This document shows positions 35,317 to 49,900 of a stretch of DNA of 64,000 nucleotides, piece after piece; position 1 is the first letter of the stretch, and the number at the start of each line of letters is the position of its first letter. The DNA comes from Apiotrichum sp. Y4204 (taxonomy: Eukaryota; Basidiomycota; Tremellomycetes; Trichosporonales; Trichosporonaceae). Where the stretch lies: contig JAMYHL010000024.1 of the NCBI GenBank assembly GCA_025531455.1, positions 310,001 through 374,000 of the forward strand, in the 5' to 3' direction. The notes under the pieces are model-generated. The model searched no databases, was not told the origin of the DNA, and was given only the letters and a program-made list of their open reading frames with translations. Made by a program: the position numbers and the translations under genes.

Positions 35317-38300
35317 CTACATGATGGTGCACGCGCCGCGCTCCATCTCATCCACGTCCTCGCTCGCGCGCCACCACGGCGTCTTGATGACCACCTGGCG
35401 GTCCGACACGGCGTGTCCCGCCTCGCCGACGTCGCGCGCCTCGCGCCAGATCTTTGGCGGGCGCACGGCGCGCCACGCCCAGAACGTCTTGAGCACGGGC
35501 TTGGCCTCCATCTCGTCGTGCGTGTAGGCAAACACTGTGCCGCGATAGTCTTCCCACCCGGCACGGGCGCGCGTGCGGCCCGCCACGACCGAGAAGACGT
35601 CGTGCGTCACCCTGTGGCAGTCGACGAGAGAGATGGACGCCGCGGGGCGCGGGCGCGCGAGGAAGGCCCGCAGCACCGCATTGTCCGCCTCGGTGCCGTC
35701 GACCTCGAGCTTGGACAGCTGTGGGAGCGCGTTGATCAGGCGAAGTATGGTGTGTGCGCTGATGGTCTTTGCGCCGCCGATGCGGAGCTCCTCCAGGTAG
35801 CTGTGGTGCAGCGTCTTGCCGAGGCTAGTACCTGGGATGAGCTCCTCCAGGAGGCGGTTGCATACGCCGCCGTAGCGGCCTGTCGAGTCGAGGTCGAGTT
35901 TCGTGAGGAGTGGCATGCTGCGCACGAGGCGGGCAAGCGTCGGGGGAGGGTCGAGGTAGAAGACGGGCTCGAGGGACGCAGCCTCAAAGATACGCATGTG
36001 CGGGAGACGGTCGACGAGGAGCTCGAGTGCGTCAGATGTGAGGTTTGTGCACCCCGAAATGATGAGATGCGTGAGCGGGGAGGGGCGGCCAGCGAGGGCG
36101 GTGACGTAGTCTGCGATGTCGAGCGCGCCAAGCCATTTGCAGCCTAGGAGATCGAGCGTCGTCAGGTTTGGGAGACGGCCGATGCGCTGCATGAGATGCC
36201 CGCCCGTGGCGGCTGTAAGGCCTGCGATGCGGAGAGTGCGCAGAGCGGCCTGTTGTTGTTGGTTGAGAGATGCGAGGAAGACTTCGATATCAAGAAACTC
36301 GAGCGACCAGCAGCGCGAGACGTCGAGCTCCTCGAGTGCGGTGACATGGCGGGCGATCGCCTGGAGGACGAACACTAGACTGAGGCGTGATCCCTTGAGG
36401 TTGAGAGACTTTAGATTCGGAGAGATGGAAAGAAGATTGATAATGTCCTTGGAGGTGAGGTTGTGGCAGCCAAAGAGATCCAGAGTGGTGAGGCTCGAGA
36501 AGACGGCGGGCGGGAAGGATGCCGGCGGCATCTCGCGCACCGTGAGTGACCATCCATTGATGCGGTCCAAACCGCGCACCGAAAGGTCACGCACGCACGG
36601 CTGGGCATGCGCCAGGATCTGGCGCAGCGTGCCCGGATGCATCACGGCCGCAAAGGCTGTAAAGTCCGCGTGCGCCCACAGCTGGCCGTCAAAGCACAGC
36701 GAGCGCCATTCTTTGGATACCTGCTGTTAGTGACTGAGATCATGTGTGGGAAGCAGGCGTAGCATGAGTTGAGATGGGATGAGACGAGACTCTCCGATGC
36801 TCGCAACCGGTCTCACCAGCCCGCGGCATGGGAACGGGAATGTGAGAAGGCAGGCGATCCGGCCTGCGTCTCCACCACGCCACCAGCTCCAAGCACCACA
36901 AAGTACCACAAGGTCACAGGGCCACATTAATTCGCCACCCGCCTTTACTCACCCGACTGAGGCGGACGAGTTCCCTCCGTCCGGCGTTCAGGCCGTCCCA
37001 GCGCCCGGGGCCGGGCGTCGCCGCATAGCTGTCGAGGATGGCGGAGAAGACCTTGATCTTGAGCTCGCGCGGGAGGCGGGTGCCGAATGTGTTCTGCTTG
37101 GACGGCGCGCGGTAGCTGAGCGTGCCCCACACGAGCTCGTCTGATCCGACCGGCTGCAGGCCGGCAGACGTGAGCACGACGTTGAATGGTGGTGGCGGGA
37201 GTGGCAGAGAAAGAGAACGAACCCCGCGGCGGGGAAAGGTGGCATATGTGGGACCAGCTGGCGCCGAGGTGCCCGTGACGCCGGTGGCGACCACGCCGTT
37301 ACCCGCCGTGCTCGGCCCAACCGCGACCGGGCCAGCTCCGGAGAGGGCGCTGCCGGTGCCAGTGCCAGTGCACATGGCGTGGCGATACCCGGAATCTACG
37401 AGCGATGCGGTGGACGGTGTGTGCGGGTTAGTGGGTAACGGGGACTGCGTCGCAGAGGAACGGTTCGATTGCAAGACAGATGACGGCTGCGAGGCGCTGT
37501 GCGAGGTGCCAAATGGGAGGTTTGAGCTGAACGACAAGGACTGAGCACGGATTCTGCGCCGGCTGATAAGGGATTTGAGCTTTGAGCGCCCGATGCTGCC
37601 GCCGCTGGGACTCGGACTGGGGACGGCAGAACCGGGAACGGGGGTGGAGCCGGCGGATCCCGACGATGCGGACGCCGGGTGTGTGACGGGCTGCGGCGAC
37701 GGGGAGAGCGAGTGGGGATGCGGGTTGTGTGAGTGGTGGGAGAAGCTGGGGTGGGGCGCAGATGTCTCAGACGACGACTGTCCGCTGCTTCCATTGCTAT
37801 TGTTGTTGCTGATACTAAGACTGTTGTTGTGGTTGTTGAGATTGGACGTGTTGTTGTCGTCTTTGATGTCTTTCAGACGGAGATACAATGCCTTGGAGCG
37901 GTCGATCCGTCGGCGCACGGCCGCGGAGAGGGAGCGCGCCGATCCCCCTGGCGTAGATGATCCCCCAACGACCGGCCCGTGCGGCACGGCGGTGGGTGGA
38001 GCCTGCGGCGGGGCAGGAGAGGAAGGCGCAGAGGAGAGCACAGAAGGCACAGAAGGGATAGCCAGGGGGATCGGCGTGGGCTGAGACGGAGATGGAGATG
38101 TAGAGATCGACGCCGTGGGTGGGATGAGGGGGATCGGCGCGATCGTCGCTGCTGGTGCACCCAGCTCCGGGTGCTCCTCCCCATCGCCAGTCTCCGGGAG
38201 TGGCGGCAGCGCCCTCTCCCTTGCGACGCCGCTCACGCGCCTAGACTCGCCGGCCACGAGCTGCTCAATCTCCTCCTCGTCGTCGCTCTCGTCCCGCATC

Positions 38301-38791
38301 GCGGGTTCAGGGAGGGAGAACGGCGCCTGGAGCTGGAGCTCCGCAAAGCTCGATGACGGGGGAGATGCTGCGAACGGCGGGGAGCGGCGGCGGCCCTCGG
38401 TGCTCCCCCCGCGCTCCAGGGGGATGTGGTCTGGGTTGAACGGATACACATGCGATTGGGAACCGGAGAAGCTCAGACGCTTCCTTGGTCCGCCGGGGAA
38501 GCCTGAGAGGCCCGGGAGGCCGACGAACGCGGGCGACTTGGGCGTGACGGGACCGTCGGAGCGGCGGCGCTGTGGCGAGATGGGGATGGGGTCTGACGGG
38601 GAGAAGATGGAGCTCGACGGCGAGAGAGGCGGCACGTCCTCCTCGGCGGACACCATGGTTGCTGTTGCTGGTTGGGACATGGGGGACTGAGGGATTGCAG
38701 GGAGGGGATTGGACTGGGGGGTGGAGATATATTGCCACGGGCGGTACGGCGATCCAGTATAGTGGGCCGATAAGGATTGGGCTAGGGGCAA
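35317..38791 (-). CDS. Large F-box/leucine-rich-repeat-like protein
   Basis: Two exons (minus): 38791-36953 and 36720-35317, with a 232-nt intron, giving 1080 aa. Residues 1-560 are disordered (Ser/Pro/Asn/His-rich, with SSSS, NNNN and PSPS runs, and an acidic patch with DDEEEIEQ). An F-box-like segment follows at about 565-630 (LPRELKIKVFSAIL... LVRLSRVSKEWRSLCFDGQLW), split by the intron. The C-terminal about 440 residues form leucine-rich repeats (LTTLDLFGCHNLTSKDI, LKSLNLKGS, LEELDVSRCWSLEFLD, LTTLDLLGCKWLG, LTHLIISGCTNLTSDAL). It is likely an SCF substrate receptor. The start is uncertain: ATG at 38680 (MSQPATATM) is an alternative inside the same frame. Confidence 0.86.
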
Positions 38792-41432
38792 GCGAGCGGG
38801 TGGCTTGGTGGGGAAATACGGGGATCTCGGCGCGGAGTGTGGGGATCGGGATCTGGGGGTGGGCTGCTAGCGTGTGGTCGTGTGGAGGATACGAGCGACG
38901 ACGGCGGACGACAGACTACGGAGCGGCAGATTGTGCCCACTCGGTTGTGGTATTGGGATCGTTGGAAAACGGAGAGGAGGAAATAGCACTGTCGCTTGGC
39001 GGTGAGTAGTCGACTACGAGAGGAGACTCTTTTGTGATCTTGTGATGATGGGTTCTGAGCTTCTGAGGTTGCTGGTTGCGCCTCGTGCGATGGCTGAGAT
39101 TTTGGTATTGATCAAAAGGATTCGAGATGAGATAGAGATGAGATGGCAGTTCTCTCTCTGATTCTTGATCGCACTCGGGAAGAGAAGAGCGATGGTGAGA
39201 GAGGTGGTGGTGAGATACACACACCGAACAATGATGGATGCGCATTCGCTCCGGATCGGGTTGGTGTCTGTGGTGGTCTCTCTGCTCTGTGATCTATGAT
39301 GCTAGCGATCTGATCTCATCTAGTCATAATCTCTCACCGGTCATGGGCATGTGCTCGCTGCCTACAAGAGCTACAGGTTTCGGTTGCTCTGTCCGTGCCT
39401 TCTCCAGCTCCCCGTCTGTGGATACTGTGGATACTGTGGCGTTTATGCTCCGCTCCAGCTCCAGCACCAGCACTGCGCATTGCAGCTTCGGTTACGCGCA
39501 GCGCGGCATGTGGACATTTGTTGTGCAGAACAAGGCAGTACCCGTGACCGCAAAACCGAAGAGAGACTGCAGCGCCCACAGCGACACAACATTACGCATG
39601 ACATCAGCGTCACTTTGCCCTGCTCCGCCCAGCGCCAGCGCCAGTCTCGCGCCGTCGCCCCGCAAGCCCCTTAATATCTCCTTTCCAATGCTCCTTATCA
39701 GCCTCCCTCCCCAGCTCCCAGCCCCGCGAACTCTAGGTCCTGTGACCTGCTTCAGACCGTGGCGGCGCACAGTGGCGGCGGTGGGGGGCGATAACGTTAT
39801 GGATGTCCCAATCGCGCACTCGCTTCTGCTCTACACCCGCGGAGTCAGTGCCTATTTGCGCCATTTTGTGCACACCACAGACTCTGCGCTGCTGGCCATG
39901 GTCGATGATTGTTTCTGTTTGTGTTCATGTTTCTGTTTCTGTTTCTGTTTCTGTTTTCTGCAGATCAAGTTACGCATGTAAAATGTACTGTTCACCGAAG
40001 GAATCCGAGGCCCTTCCATTTCCGTCCAAGTCTACGCAATGAGCTATGCGCCATCGAGTTCCGAGTATATATGCATAGACATGCACAATGACGAACCCTT
40101 GTTCCCAGCAGCAGCGGGATGCGGAGCTCGGGAATGGAGCGTGCAGCTCGCGAGTGTGCGAGCTGCGAGCATGGAGTCGTGACATTCCGCATGGAGCACA
40201 TCGAGGATCCGGTTTGGTCTCGGTCCGGTTGTGGATATGGTTTGTGGCCTGTGGATACCAACAGTAGCCAGAGGTGCGTAGACAGCTAGACAGGAACGGC
40301 GAGTGCCGACGCACACAAATAGTGCCAGTCACCCAATACCATATGGGCATGAATAGGTTTCTTTTTCTCAAGACCCACGAGCCACAAACTCTTCTCCGGC
40401 TTCTCCCCGAGGACTCGGAGAGTGCTCGGACGACGACGTCCGAGACCACAGGCACACGGCGGTGCGGTATGCGCATATGCGCATGGCGGTATATGGATAT
40501 ATGGGGTCCTCTATTGACACAACAAAGGACCAAGTCGCCCGAACGCCAGGAATGCGCGGCGTTGGGAATACGCTTGAGCTTGAGGGATTGAGGGATTGAG
40601 CGCTTGAGAGACGCCCGACACCCGACGCCGCGACGCCGCCCTACTCTGGTACTCTGGGCGTCCGGGCAATGCGGTGGGCAGAATGGGGTGTCAACGCTGC
40701 GGCGGCGGGTGTAACCCGTGATAGTGGGCTGATCATTCATATCGATTATCTCTTGTGGCGAGATCAAAGTGGGCGCCAATTCGCCAACAAGTGGCGAGCG
40801 ACACGCACTCGCGCACTCCACCAAACCCGAGTCCAGAAGTGATCAGCAAGCGGGGCTGAATGTCATGTTCATTAGACGCTGGCGCCGCCGCCCCCGCCAT
40901 GTGTGAATCCCGGCGACGGCGGCGGCGTCAAGAACTATGTGCACAATGCTTTCCTATGCGCTGGGCCGTGCCGGGATGAAGTGAAGAATGGGCCAATCCC
41001 AGCCTTGACTTTGGAACTGCAACCATCCGAGACGTCCACCTCGTCAGTTGTCACTTGTCACCTCTCACACGGCACATGATTCCCAGGCCATGTATACCGG
41101 GCATATACATTCAAGGATCCGAGGGGGGTACGTTGTCGATCTCCAGATCGGGTAGCCTGCGTCACTTTGCTGTGGGATGTGAATTGTTCGCTTGCGTTGT
41201 GTTGTCGCTGTGCGTCGAATGTTCTTGGGTCATTCTTACGAGTCGGTATTCATCAATGGTCATGATGCTCATAATGACGCACCACACGCACAGTGAGTTA
41301 AAATGTGACTTACCCGCTCGACCAGCTCGTGCAGGCCCATAATCCCCTTCGTATCCACTCGCCCGCACCATCTCCGCATCTCCATCTCGCCAAGGTGAAC
41401 GGTGTGCATATGCAGATGCAATCTATCTCGTC
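38792..41432. other. 2.6-kb gene-poor region
   Basis: The longest gap in the window. Contains TTTCTG hexamer repeats (about 39929-39960), a dense run of ATATGCGCATATGCGCAT-like palindromes (about 40466-40490) and a GATTGAGGGATTGAG repeat near 40580. The open frames here (284 codons minus 39970-40824; 247 codons plus 39238-39981) have no recognisable domain and no matching introns, so I do not call them genes. Confidence 0.5.
39929..39960 (+). repeat. TTTCTG short tandem repeat
   Basis: Four to five copies of TTTCTG, the last interrupted as TTTTCTG, within the gene-poor region. Typical microsatellite. Confidence 0.75.
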
Positions 41433-43300
41433 TTACATGAATCCCCGCTGTCCGCGCCGCGCCATCTCAATGACCTTCCATCCGCCGGTAAGCTCGTTGT
41501 CGAGCTCCTTCTCCACGCGCGTCAGCACCATCGCGTAGCGGCACTGCTCGACCGCGTTCTCGTCGCCGACCACCGCCTCGCCCGTCTTGGCGTTGCGGAA
41601 CAGCAGAATCTCCTGGCTCGCAAACGAGATGACAAAGACGGGAATGTCATTCTCCAGCACCTTGCCCTGCATAATGTCCACGTGCTTGATGTCGAGAATC
41701 TTGGATTCAGAAATCAGGCCCTGCTTGATGTACTGGCCCATCGTCGCCCAGAGCACGTTGTAGGTCTGGTGTCAGTGAGATCAAGGAAACTGGACCTGGG
41801 GCCAGGGGGCGTGGGGATACGGGGTGAAGCGCAGAGCTCGAGTGATGCTGCGCATGTTGCACAGAATGCTGTGGGTGCTTCCGAGATGGTCGCACTAAAA
41901 CTGCCAAGCCCAGTAACGCACGCGAACAGCTGGCACCACTTCCTCGACACCGCGACAGCCCCGGCGCCCCCACCCTCTTCAGTGACTCACCGCCTCGCCG
42001 CACCACTGCTTGAGCGATTCGCTGTCAGCAGACAGGTACGCGTCCACCACCTCGGGGACAATGTACTCGCGGAGTTCGCGGGTGAAGCTGTCCATGTTGA
42101 AGTCGGGGTCCATCTCGCGCACCGTGCGGATGACCTTTGCCGTCTCGTTCTCGTCAAACCACGAGCCAATCGTCGAGGTGATGGAGCGCAGCGTCTCGAC
42201 CGCCGGCGACTCGCTCTCCTCGTACGCCTCCTTCCACCGCAAGTACGTCGGGTGCTCGGTAATAAACGCCAGGCGCGACGTCCCCGACTTGTCCTGGTGC
42301 TTGGAGAGCACGATCGCCTCACCAGCCCTGCATGTCAGCATGGCTCCTCGGAAAAGATCCAAGCCACTCACTCTGGGTTCTCCTCCACAAGGCGGCGCTG
42401 GGGCTTGCCGGCCTTGGCTGCGCGGAGCATGCGGCGGCGGCGGCGGTCCTCCTTCTCAGCGTACCCGCCGTAGCGGAGGGCGTTCCCCGATGCATCGTCG
42501 AATGCCTCTTCGACACTGGCCGCAATCGTCTTGTACATTTCCGTGTCGCGGATCGGCTGCGTCGCACGGTCGGCAAAGAACGCGACGCTCTGGCTCGCAC
42601 GCGCAATGGCCTTGAGCACCTCCGAGTCCTGCAGCGCCTTGTTCACCGCGTCGTTGACGTTGATGCCCGCCTTCTTCAGGTCGTCCACGGCCGCCTGCAG
42701 GCGCGGGTTCTCCTTCATCAAGGTGGTGATCTGGTGTCAGCGGAAACTACAAGGACTTGTGACAGCTAGAGGCAAGGCGGAGAGGAAGGAGAAGGTGTAG
42801 CTGTAAGACAATAAGCTCCTCCATGGGAGGCTGGGCAATGCGGAGCTCGCTGAACTGGCTATCAAGGTCCATAATACCCATGCCAGCCATAATCCCCTCT
42901 CCTCCCGTCTCCCCCGACATGTCCCCTGCGCACTCACCCTAGACCGCTCGTACACCTCGCGTGCACGCTTCATCGCCTGGCTGTCGGCCATCTTGTCGAC
43001 ATCACCCTGGAGCTGCTTGACGTTCTGCTGCCAGCCCTGGTTCTTGTCAATCTCCTCACGGAACACGCGCAGGAACACCTTGAACGGCGACTGGGGCGGG
43101 CCGTCCTCGAGGCGCTCGCGCTTCTTCTCCTCCTTCTTCTTCTCCTGCTTGGCCTCCTCCTTCTTCTCCTCCTGTTTGGCCTCCTCTAGGCGCCGGGCGG
43201 TGGACGAGATCGTGCGCGCGGGCGCAGCGACTGGCGCGTAGGCGTACGACGCTGGGCGGCGCAGCGGTGCGCGCAGAGATCGCAGGACGGCGGGGTTCAT
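41433..43300 (-). CDS. TIM44: Mitochondrial import subunit Tim44
   Basis: Peripheral inner-membrane protein that recruits mtHsp70 to the TIM23 channel. Exons (minus): 43300-42938, 42730-42372, 42327-41991, 41765-41433; phases close to 463 aa. The N-terminus is a mitochondrial presequence rich in Arg/Ala/Ser, followed by a Lys/Glu-rich coiled segment (EEKKEEAKQEKKK). The conserved order follows: FREEIDKNQ, ERSRITTLMKENPRLQAAV, then the C-terminal Tim44 domain with MDPDFNMDSFTRELREYIVPEVVDAYLSAD, LKQWCGEATYNVLWA, KILDIKHVDI, and PVFVISFASQEI near the membrane-binding pocket. The first intron is 207 nt. It is divergent from DDX41 with 438 bp between the starts. Confidence 0.95.
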
Positions 43301-45790
<2,490 letters not shown>

Positions 45791-45955
45791 ACATGTAGAC
45801 TGTGTTGTTGTACAGCGAGCAAAGCCCACCATTTCTAGAGTATCAACTGTTGGATGCCGTCAAGCGTCTGCCACTGTCCGATAGGGTGCAGTGGTGCAAT
45901 GCAGTGCTAATCTAATGTACTAACGCCATGCGGCTCTATGCTATAAGTACTTTGT

Positions 45956-47332
45956 CTACTCGTCAAAGTCGCCCTCGCCCGCGAGGATGCTCTCCATGCG
46001 TCGCCGGTCGAGATCCTGCTGCAGCGCAGTGATGACATACTCGATCGCGTCGCCGTCAAGCACCTCGCGCAGGCCCGTGAGCGAGAACCCGATACGGTGG
46101 TCGGTAACGCGGTCCTGGCGGTCAGTGTGGTGAAGCAGTGGGAGCGGCAGCTCTGTTGTTTCCAGCTGCCTCGAGGACTCACCTGGGGAAAGTTGTACGT
46201 GCGGATCTTCTCGCTGCGGTCTGCGCCCTTGACCTGGCTCTGACGGCTGCTCCGCTTGGCCTCGACCTCTTCCTGGTGTTTCCGTTCGCTCAGGCGCGCG
46301 CGGAGCACGTCCCACGCCCACTCGCGGTTCTGGTGCTGGCTCCGTGAGTCCTGCATCGACACGGAAATGCCGGTCGGGAGGTGCGTCAGGCGGACGGCCG
46401 ACTCGGTCTTGTTCACGTGCTGGCCGCCCGCGCCGCGAGATCGCATCACCTCGGTCTTTACGTCTTTCGGGTCCACGAGCGGCGCGTCCGGTACGTCTGG
46501 ATAAATCGGCATGACCTGGGATTAGGAAACAAATCCAACTCTAGATCCCAGTTTCTCCAGACTCACAATGGCCGCAATCGTGCTCGTGTGCACGCGACCC
46601 TGCGTCTCGGTCAGCGGCACGCGCTGCACGCGGTGCACCCCGCGCTCCCATTTCAACAGGCCGTAAACCTGTCCCTCGGCGTACGGTGGCGGCGTAAACT
46701 TCATTGTAATCTCACGGAGCCCGCCGCCGCCTTTACCCGCGGGTCCCTCGGCCTGGGAGATGATCTCGATTTTCCACCCGCGCTTCTCCGCGAAACGCGT
46801 GTACGTGCGCGCCATCTCCTCGACGAAGAGCGCCGCCTCGCTCCCGCCCACTCCGGCATTGAGGCTCATCACGGCGGGTAGGGCGGCCGTCTCGCTCGGC
46901 GGAAGCAGCAGAGACGGTAATGACTCGAGAACAGCGTCCAGCTCGTCCAGCAGGTCGTCTCGCTCCAGGGCAAAGAGCTCGCGCACGCTCTCGTCCGGAT
47001 CAGACATGTGCGGAATCAGGTCCACAAGTCCTTGCCTTGTCGCGGCGTACTTGTCATAAGCGTCCGCCAGCGGACTCAGCTCCTTGATGACCTTGGACCG
47101 TGCAATCTGATCCGCAACAGTACCTTCCGTGCCCTCCTCCACAGCCTAAACTATCAGCCTACCTCCCCAGCTGTTCATAACCCACCTTCCTCGCGGCAGC
47201 CACCTCGTCTGCGCGCGCGCGCACCGCCGCAAGCAGCTTATCGCTCGCCGCCTCCGTTTCGGTGAAGTAGCTCGCGTGCCGCACCCCAAGCACGCGCGGG
47301 GCGAGGCGCAGGCGGGAAACGAGCCGGATCAT
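45956..47332 (-). CDS. MRF1: Mitochondrial peptide chain release factor 1
   Basis: Class-I release factor for UAA/UAG codons in mitochondria. Exons (minus): 47332-47186, 47145-46567, 46515-46183, 46114-45956; phases close to 405 aa. A basic, Arg/Leu-rich N-terminal presequence precedes an alpha-helical domain. The PCRF domain is followed by the peptidyl-hydrolysis motif GAGGQHVNK (GGQ at about 272-274) and [14 protein letters not shown], then [25 protein letters not shown] (the RF1-type ending motif) and a short acidic tail. The start at 47332 is favoured over an upstream in-frame ATG because the presequence starts there. It is divergent from the GPALPP gene, with only 175 bp between starts. 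Confidence 0.94.
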
Positions 47333-47507
47333 GACAGTGGTGATTGAGAGGTGTGTTGTTGTTGTTGTTCCAACTTTTTTCGAAACCACAAAATGTCCGA
47401 GATGACCTCGGGACAGTTCGTTTGGTCCCGCACACCTCCACCAACCTCCTCCCTACCTCGTCCTCATCAACTTGCTCGTCCTCGACATCACACTCTTCCA
47501 TCACACC
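47333..47507. promoter_or_regulatory. Compact divergent promoter, MRF1/GPALPP gene
   Basis: Only 175 bp separate the start codons of two divergently transcribed genes, so the two transcription units share this region. A TTG/GTT-rich stretch lies beside MRF1. Confidence 0.65.
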
Positions 47508-48437
47508 ATGCCAATCGGCCCACAACTCCCACCCCACCTTGCCGGTAAGAGCGGCGGCTCTGAAAGCGACAGCGACGACGGAGACTTTGGCCCCGCCCTC
47601 CCGCCGCACCTCGCGGCGCAGCGCAAGGCGGCCCCAAAGGCTCGCGATGTTGGCCCGTCTATCGGGCCGTCCATCGGGCCCTCAATCGGACCGTCGATCG
47701 GACCTTCAGTGGGGCCAACAGTCGGTCCCTCCCGGCCACCAGGTCCCTCATCTGGTCCCCAAGGCCCATCGAGGCCACCAGACTCGGACTCGGACGACGA
47801 CGTGATCGGCCCTCTGCCCTCGACCGCCCCCGAACCAGAACAGTCGGCAGCGGACGCGTTCCGCGCCCGCGAGGCGCGCTGGGCCCGCGAACGCGCCGAG
47901 GGCAAGCCGGAAGACAAGAAGCCAAAGCGCGACGACTGGATGCTCGTTCCGCCGTCTAGTATGGGGATGAGCTTGGACCCGACGAAGCGCCCGACGAGCT
48001 TTAACAAGACGTCACGGGAGGGCGTGTCGGAGGAGGAGCGGCGGGTGTGGACGGAGACGCCGGCCGAGGCTGCACTGCGCGCGAGGGAGGGGGCAGGGAC
48101 GAAACGCAAGGCTGATGAGGAGCTTGAGAAGCGGAGACGGAGGGAGAGGGATGAGGAGATCCGGAGAAATGTCGAGGCGCATAATGTGAGTCAACTACTT
48201 GGTTTACTTGTTTTGTGCTGACGGCAGAAATCGTCGCGCGGGGGCTCGCTTCTCTCACAGCACCAGAAGCGCAAGGCCGAGGCGGACGACGACGACGAGC
48301 CCGCGTTCTGGGACCACAGCAAGCATATGGGCGTCACGGGCCGCCTGCTCAGCAACGAGGAGCGCGCCGAGAAGATCAAGGCGGCGCGCAACCTCAACGA
48401 CCGCTTCGGGCACGGCAAGCGCGGCGCGTACGAGTAG
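47508..48437 (+). CDS. GPALPP-motif protein (GPALPP1/DUF3752-like)
   Basis: Two exons, 47508-48185 and 48228-48437, giving 295 aa. Begins MPIGPQLPPHLAG and contains the family motifs IGPQLPPHL and FGPALPPHLA, then about five IGPSIGPS-type repeats (residues about 48-75) and two SDSDDD acidic patches. The DUF3752-like C-terminal part has RDDWMLVPPSSMGMSLDPTKRPTSFNKT, an EEEERRVW segment, and a coiled charged tail ending KHMGVTGRLLSNEERA... FGHGKRGAYE. The family is nuclear and of unknown function in fungi. The GPS-repeat block makes it longer than a minimal member. Confidence 0.85.
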
Positions 48438-48515
48438 CATGCTAGCGTGCGCTCATGTTATCCATCCTAGATGCACACTATGTACCTTTGTATCTGTACG
48501 TCATTCTATCCCCTT

Positions 48516-49687
48516 CTACTTGTAGCGCTGCACGACGACCGCATTCTGCAGCTTTGCGCCCTCGATAGTCTCGTCATCGCGCAGCTCGCGGGACGGGAAC
48601 GTCGTCTGGAGAATGAACTCGCGCGGGTCCGGGCGCGTCCTGCCATCAGCTGGGCGCCAGTCTGGTACGCACTCATTCACAAATGCGCGGAGATCGGAAA
48701 CCGTGCCGTCGAGGTTGATGCGCGCGACGACGCGCGAGCCGTCCGCGAGGCGGATCTGCACGTTTGTTGCGGGCTTGCTGGGGTCGAGGTCGATGCCGCG
48801 GGGAGTAGACGGTGCCGGAGACGCAGCGGCAGAAGGTGGGGCAGGCGACTGCGTCGTGGAACGATTAACGGGGGTGTTTGCGCCCGAAATGGTCGGCACG
48901 ACGCTGCCCAGGCGCTGCCCCTCGCCGCTGAAGGGTGTGCTGACCCGCGGTTGGGGCACGTACGCCTCGTCCGTGCGCTGCTGGACGACGAGCTCGAGCG
49001 GCTGGTCAAACTGGACGTTGAAGAGGCTGAGCGGCGCGCGCCCCGCGTGGATTGCCTCGAGCAGCTCCTTTGTCCCCGGCGCGTCGTATGCGTGCAGCGG
49101 GCCGTCCTCGATCGAAAAGCCGTCCCGCCAGAACGTGAGTGTGCGCCGCTGCACATCCTCCTCCCGCGGAGCCGGCTCCCCGACGACACGAGACGCCTCC
49201 TCGTCCGAACCGAGCGTGTGCCCCACGCCAGACCAGCGGTCGTGTTCCGGCGTCGCGGCCCCCGAGCTCGAAGAACTGCCATCAGTAATCGCCGCAACAC
49301 TACACGCACCTCAGCGCCTGCTGCAGGATACCCTGCACCATGCCGCGCGCACCCTGGTCGCCACCCCGTTCATTGGGATTCTGCACCGCGAGACCACTGC
49401 CGTCAGATACCATGAATCCATACTTGACCCACCTCCGTTCGCCGCCGGTATACAGCTCGGCGCCTTCGCGCTGCGGCGACCGCGGGCGCTCCTCCTCGCG
49501 TCTCTGGCATCAGCACAACACCCCACCCATGACGCACCATATCACCGAGCGTCGCGATGCCCGGCGAGCTCCGTCCGCTGCTCCACTGCCCCACGCGGCC
49601 GACGCGGCTCGGCGCCGGCCGTCCCCATCCCTCGGGCAGCGGCTCGCCGGGGCGCCCATCGAGAGTGTGTGCGTTGTTGTTGGACAT
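48516..49687 (-). CDS. SHP1: p47/Shp1-type Cdc48 cofactor (SEP and UBX domains)
   Basis: Cofactor of Cdc48/p97. Exons (minus): 49687-49538, 49503-49433, 49396-49310, 49275-48516; phases close to 355 aa. After a Gly/Arg-rich N-terminus there is LYTGGERSGLAVQNP, the p47-type TGGxxSG motif, then MVQGILQQAL. The SEP domain is seen as RTLTFWRDGFSIEDGPLHAYDAP... LLEAIHAGRAPLSLFNV. A Ser/Thr/Pro linker leads to a UBX domain with VQIRLADGSRVVARINLDGTVSDLRAFV and, near the end, FILQTTFPSRELRDDETIEGAKLQNAVVVQRYK. A UBA domain is not seen in the available N-terminus, so it may be the short p47 form. It is divergent from the Rrn5-like gene, with 213 bp between starts. Confidence 0.93.
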
Positions 49688-49900
49688 GGTGGTGAGGAGA
49701 GCAATGATGACAACCTCCGATTTGCAGGGAGGCGCCTTTAAGGGCTCGGTGGTACGCCAGGCACGGTTGTACTTGTTTGGATGACGAAAGTTGGGAAAGT
49801 TTGTGCTCAAAAGTCGGTGTCAACAAAATTCCACAATCTCCAAAACAGCCATAAAACTTGCATCGACTCTCCATTTCTGCACCACACTCATCATCTCGGC

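Noticed and set aside
39970..40824. 284-codon open frame on the minus strand in the gene-poor region
   Set aside because: No domain, repeats of Cys/His/Arg without pattern, no matching introns, and an equally long open frame on the opposite strand; probably chance.
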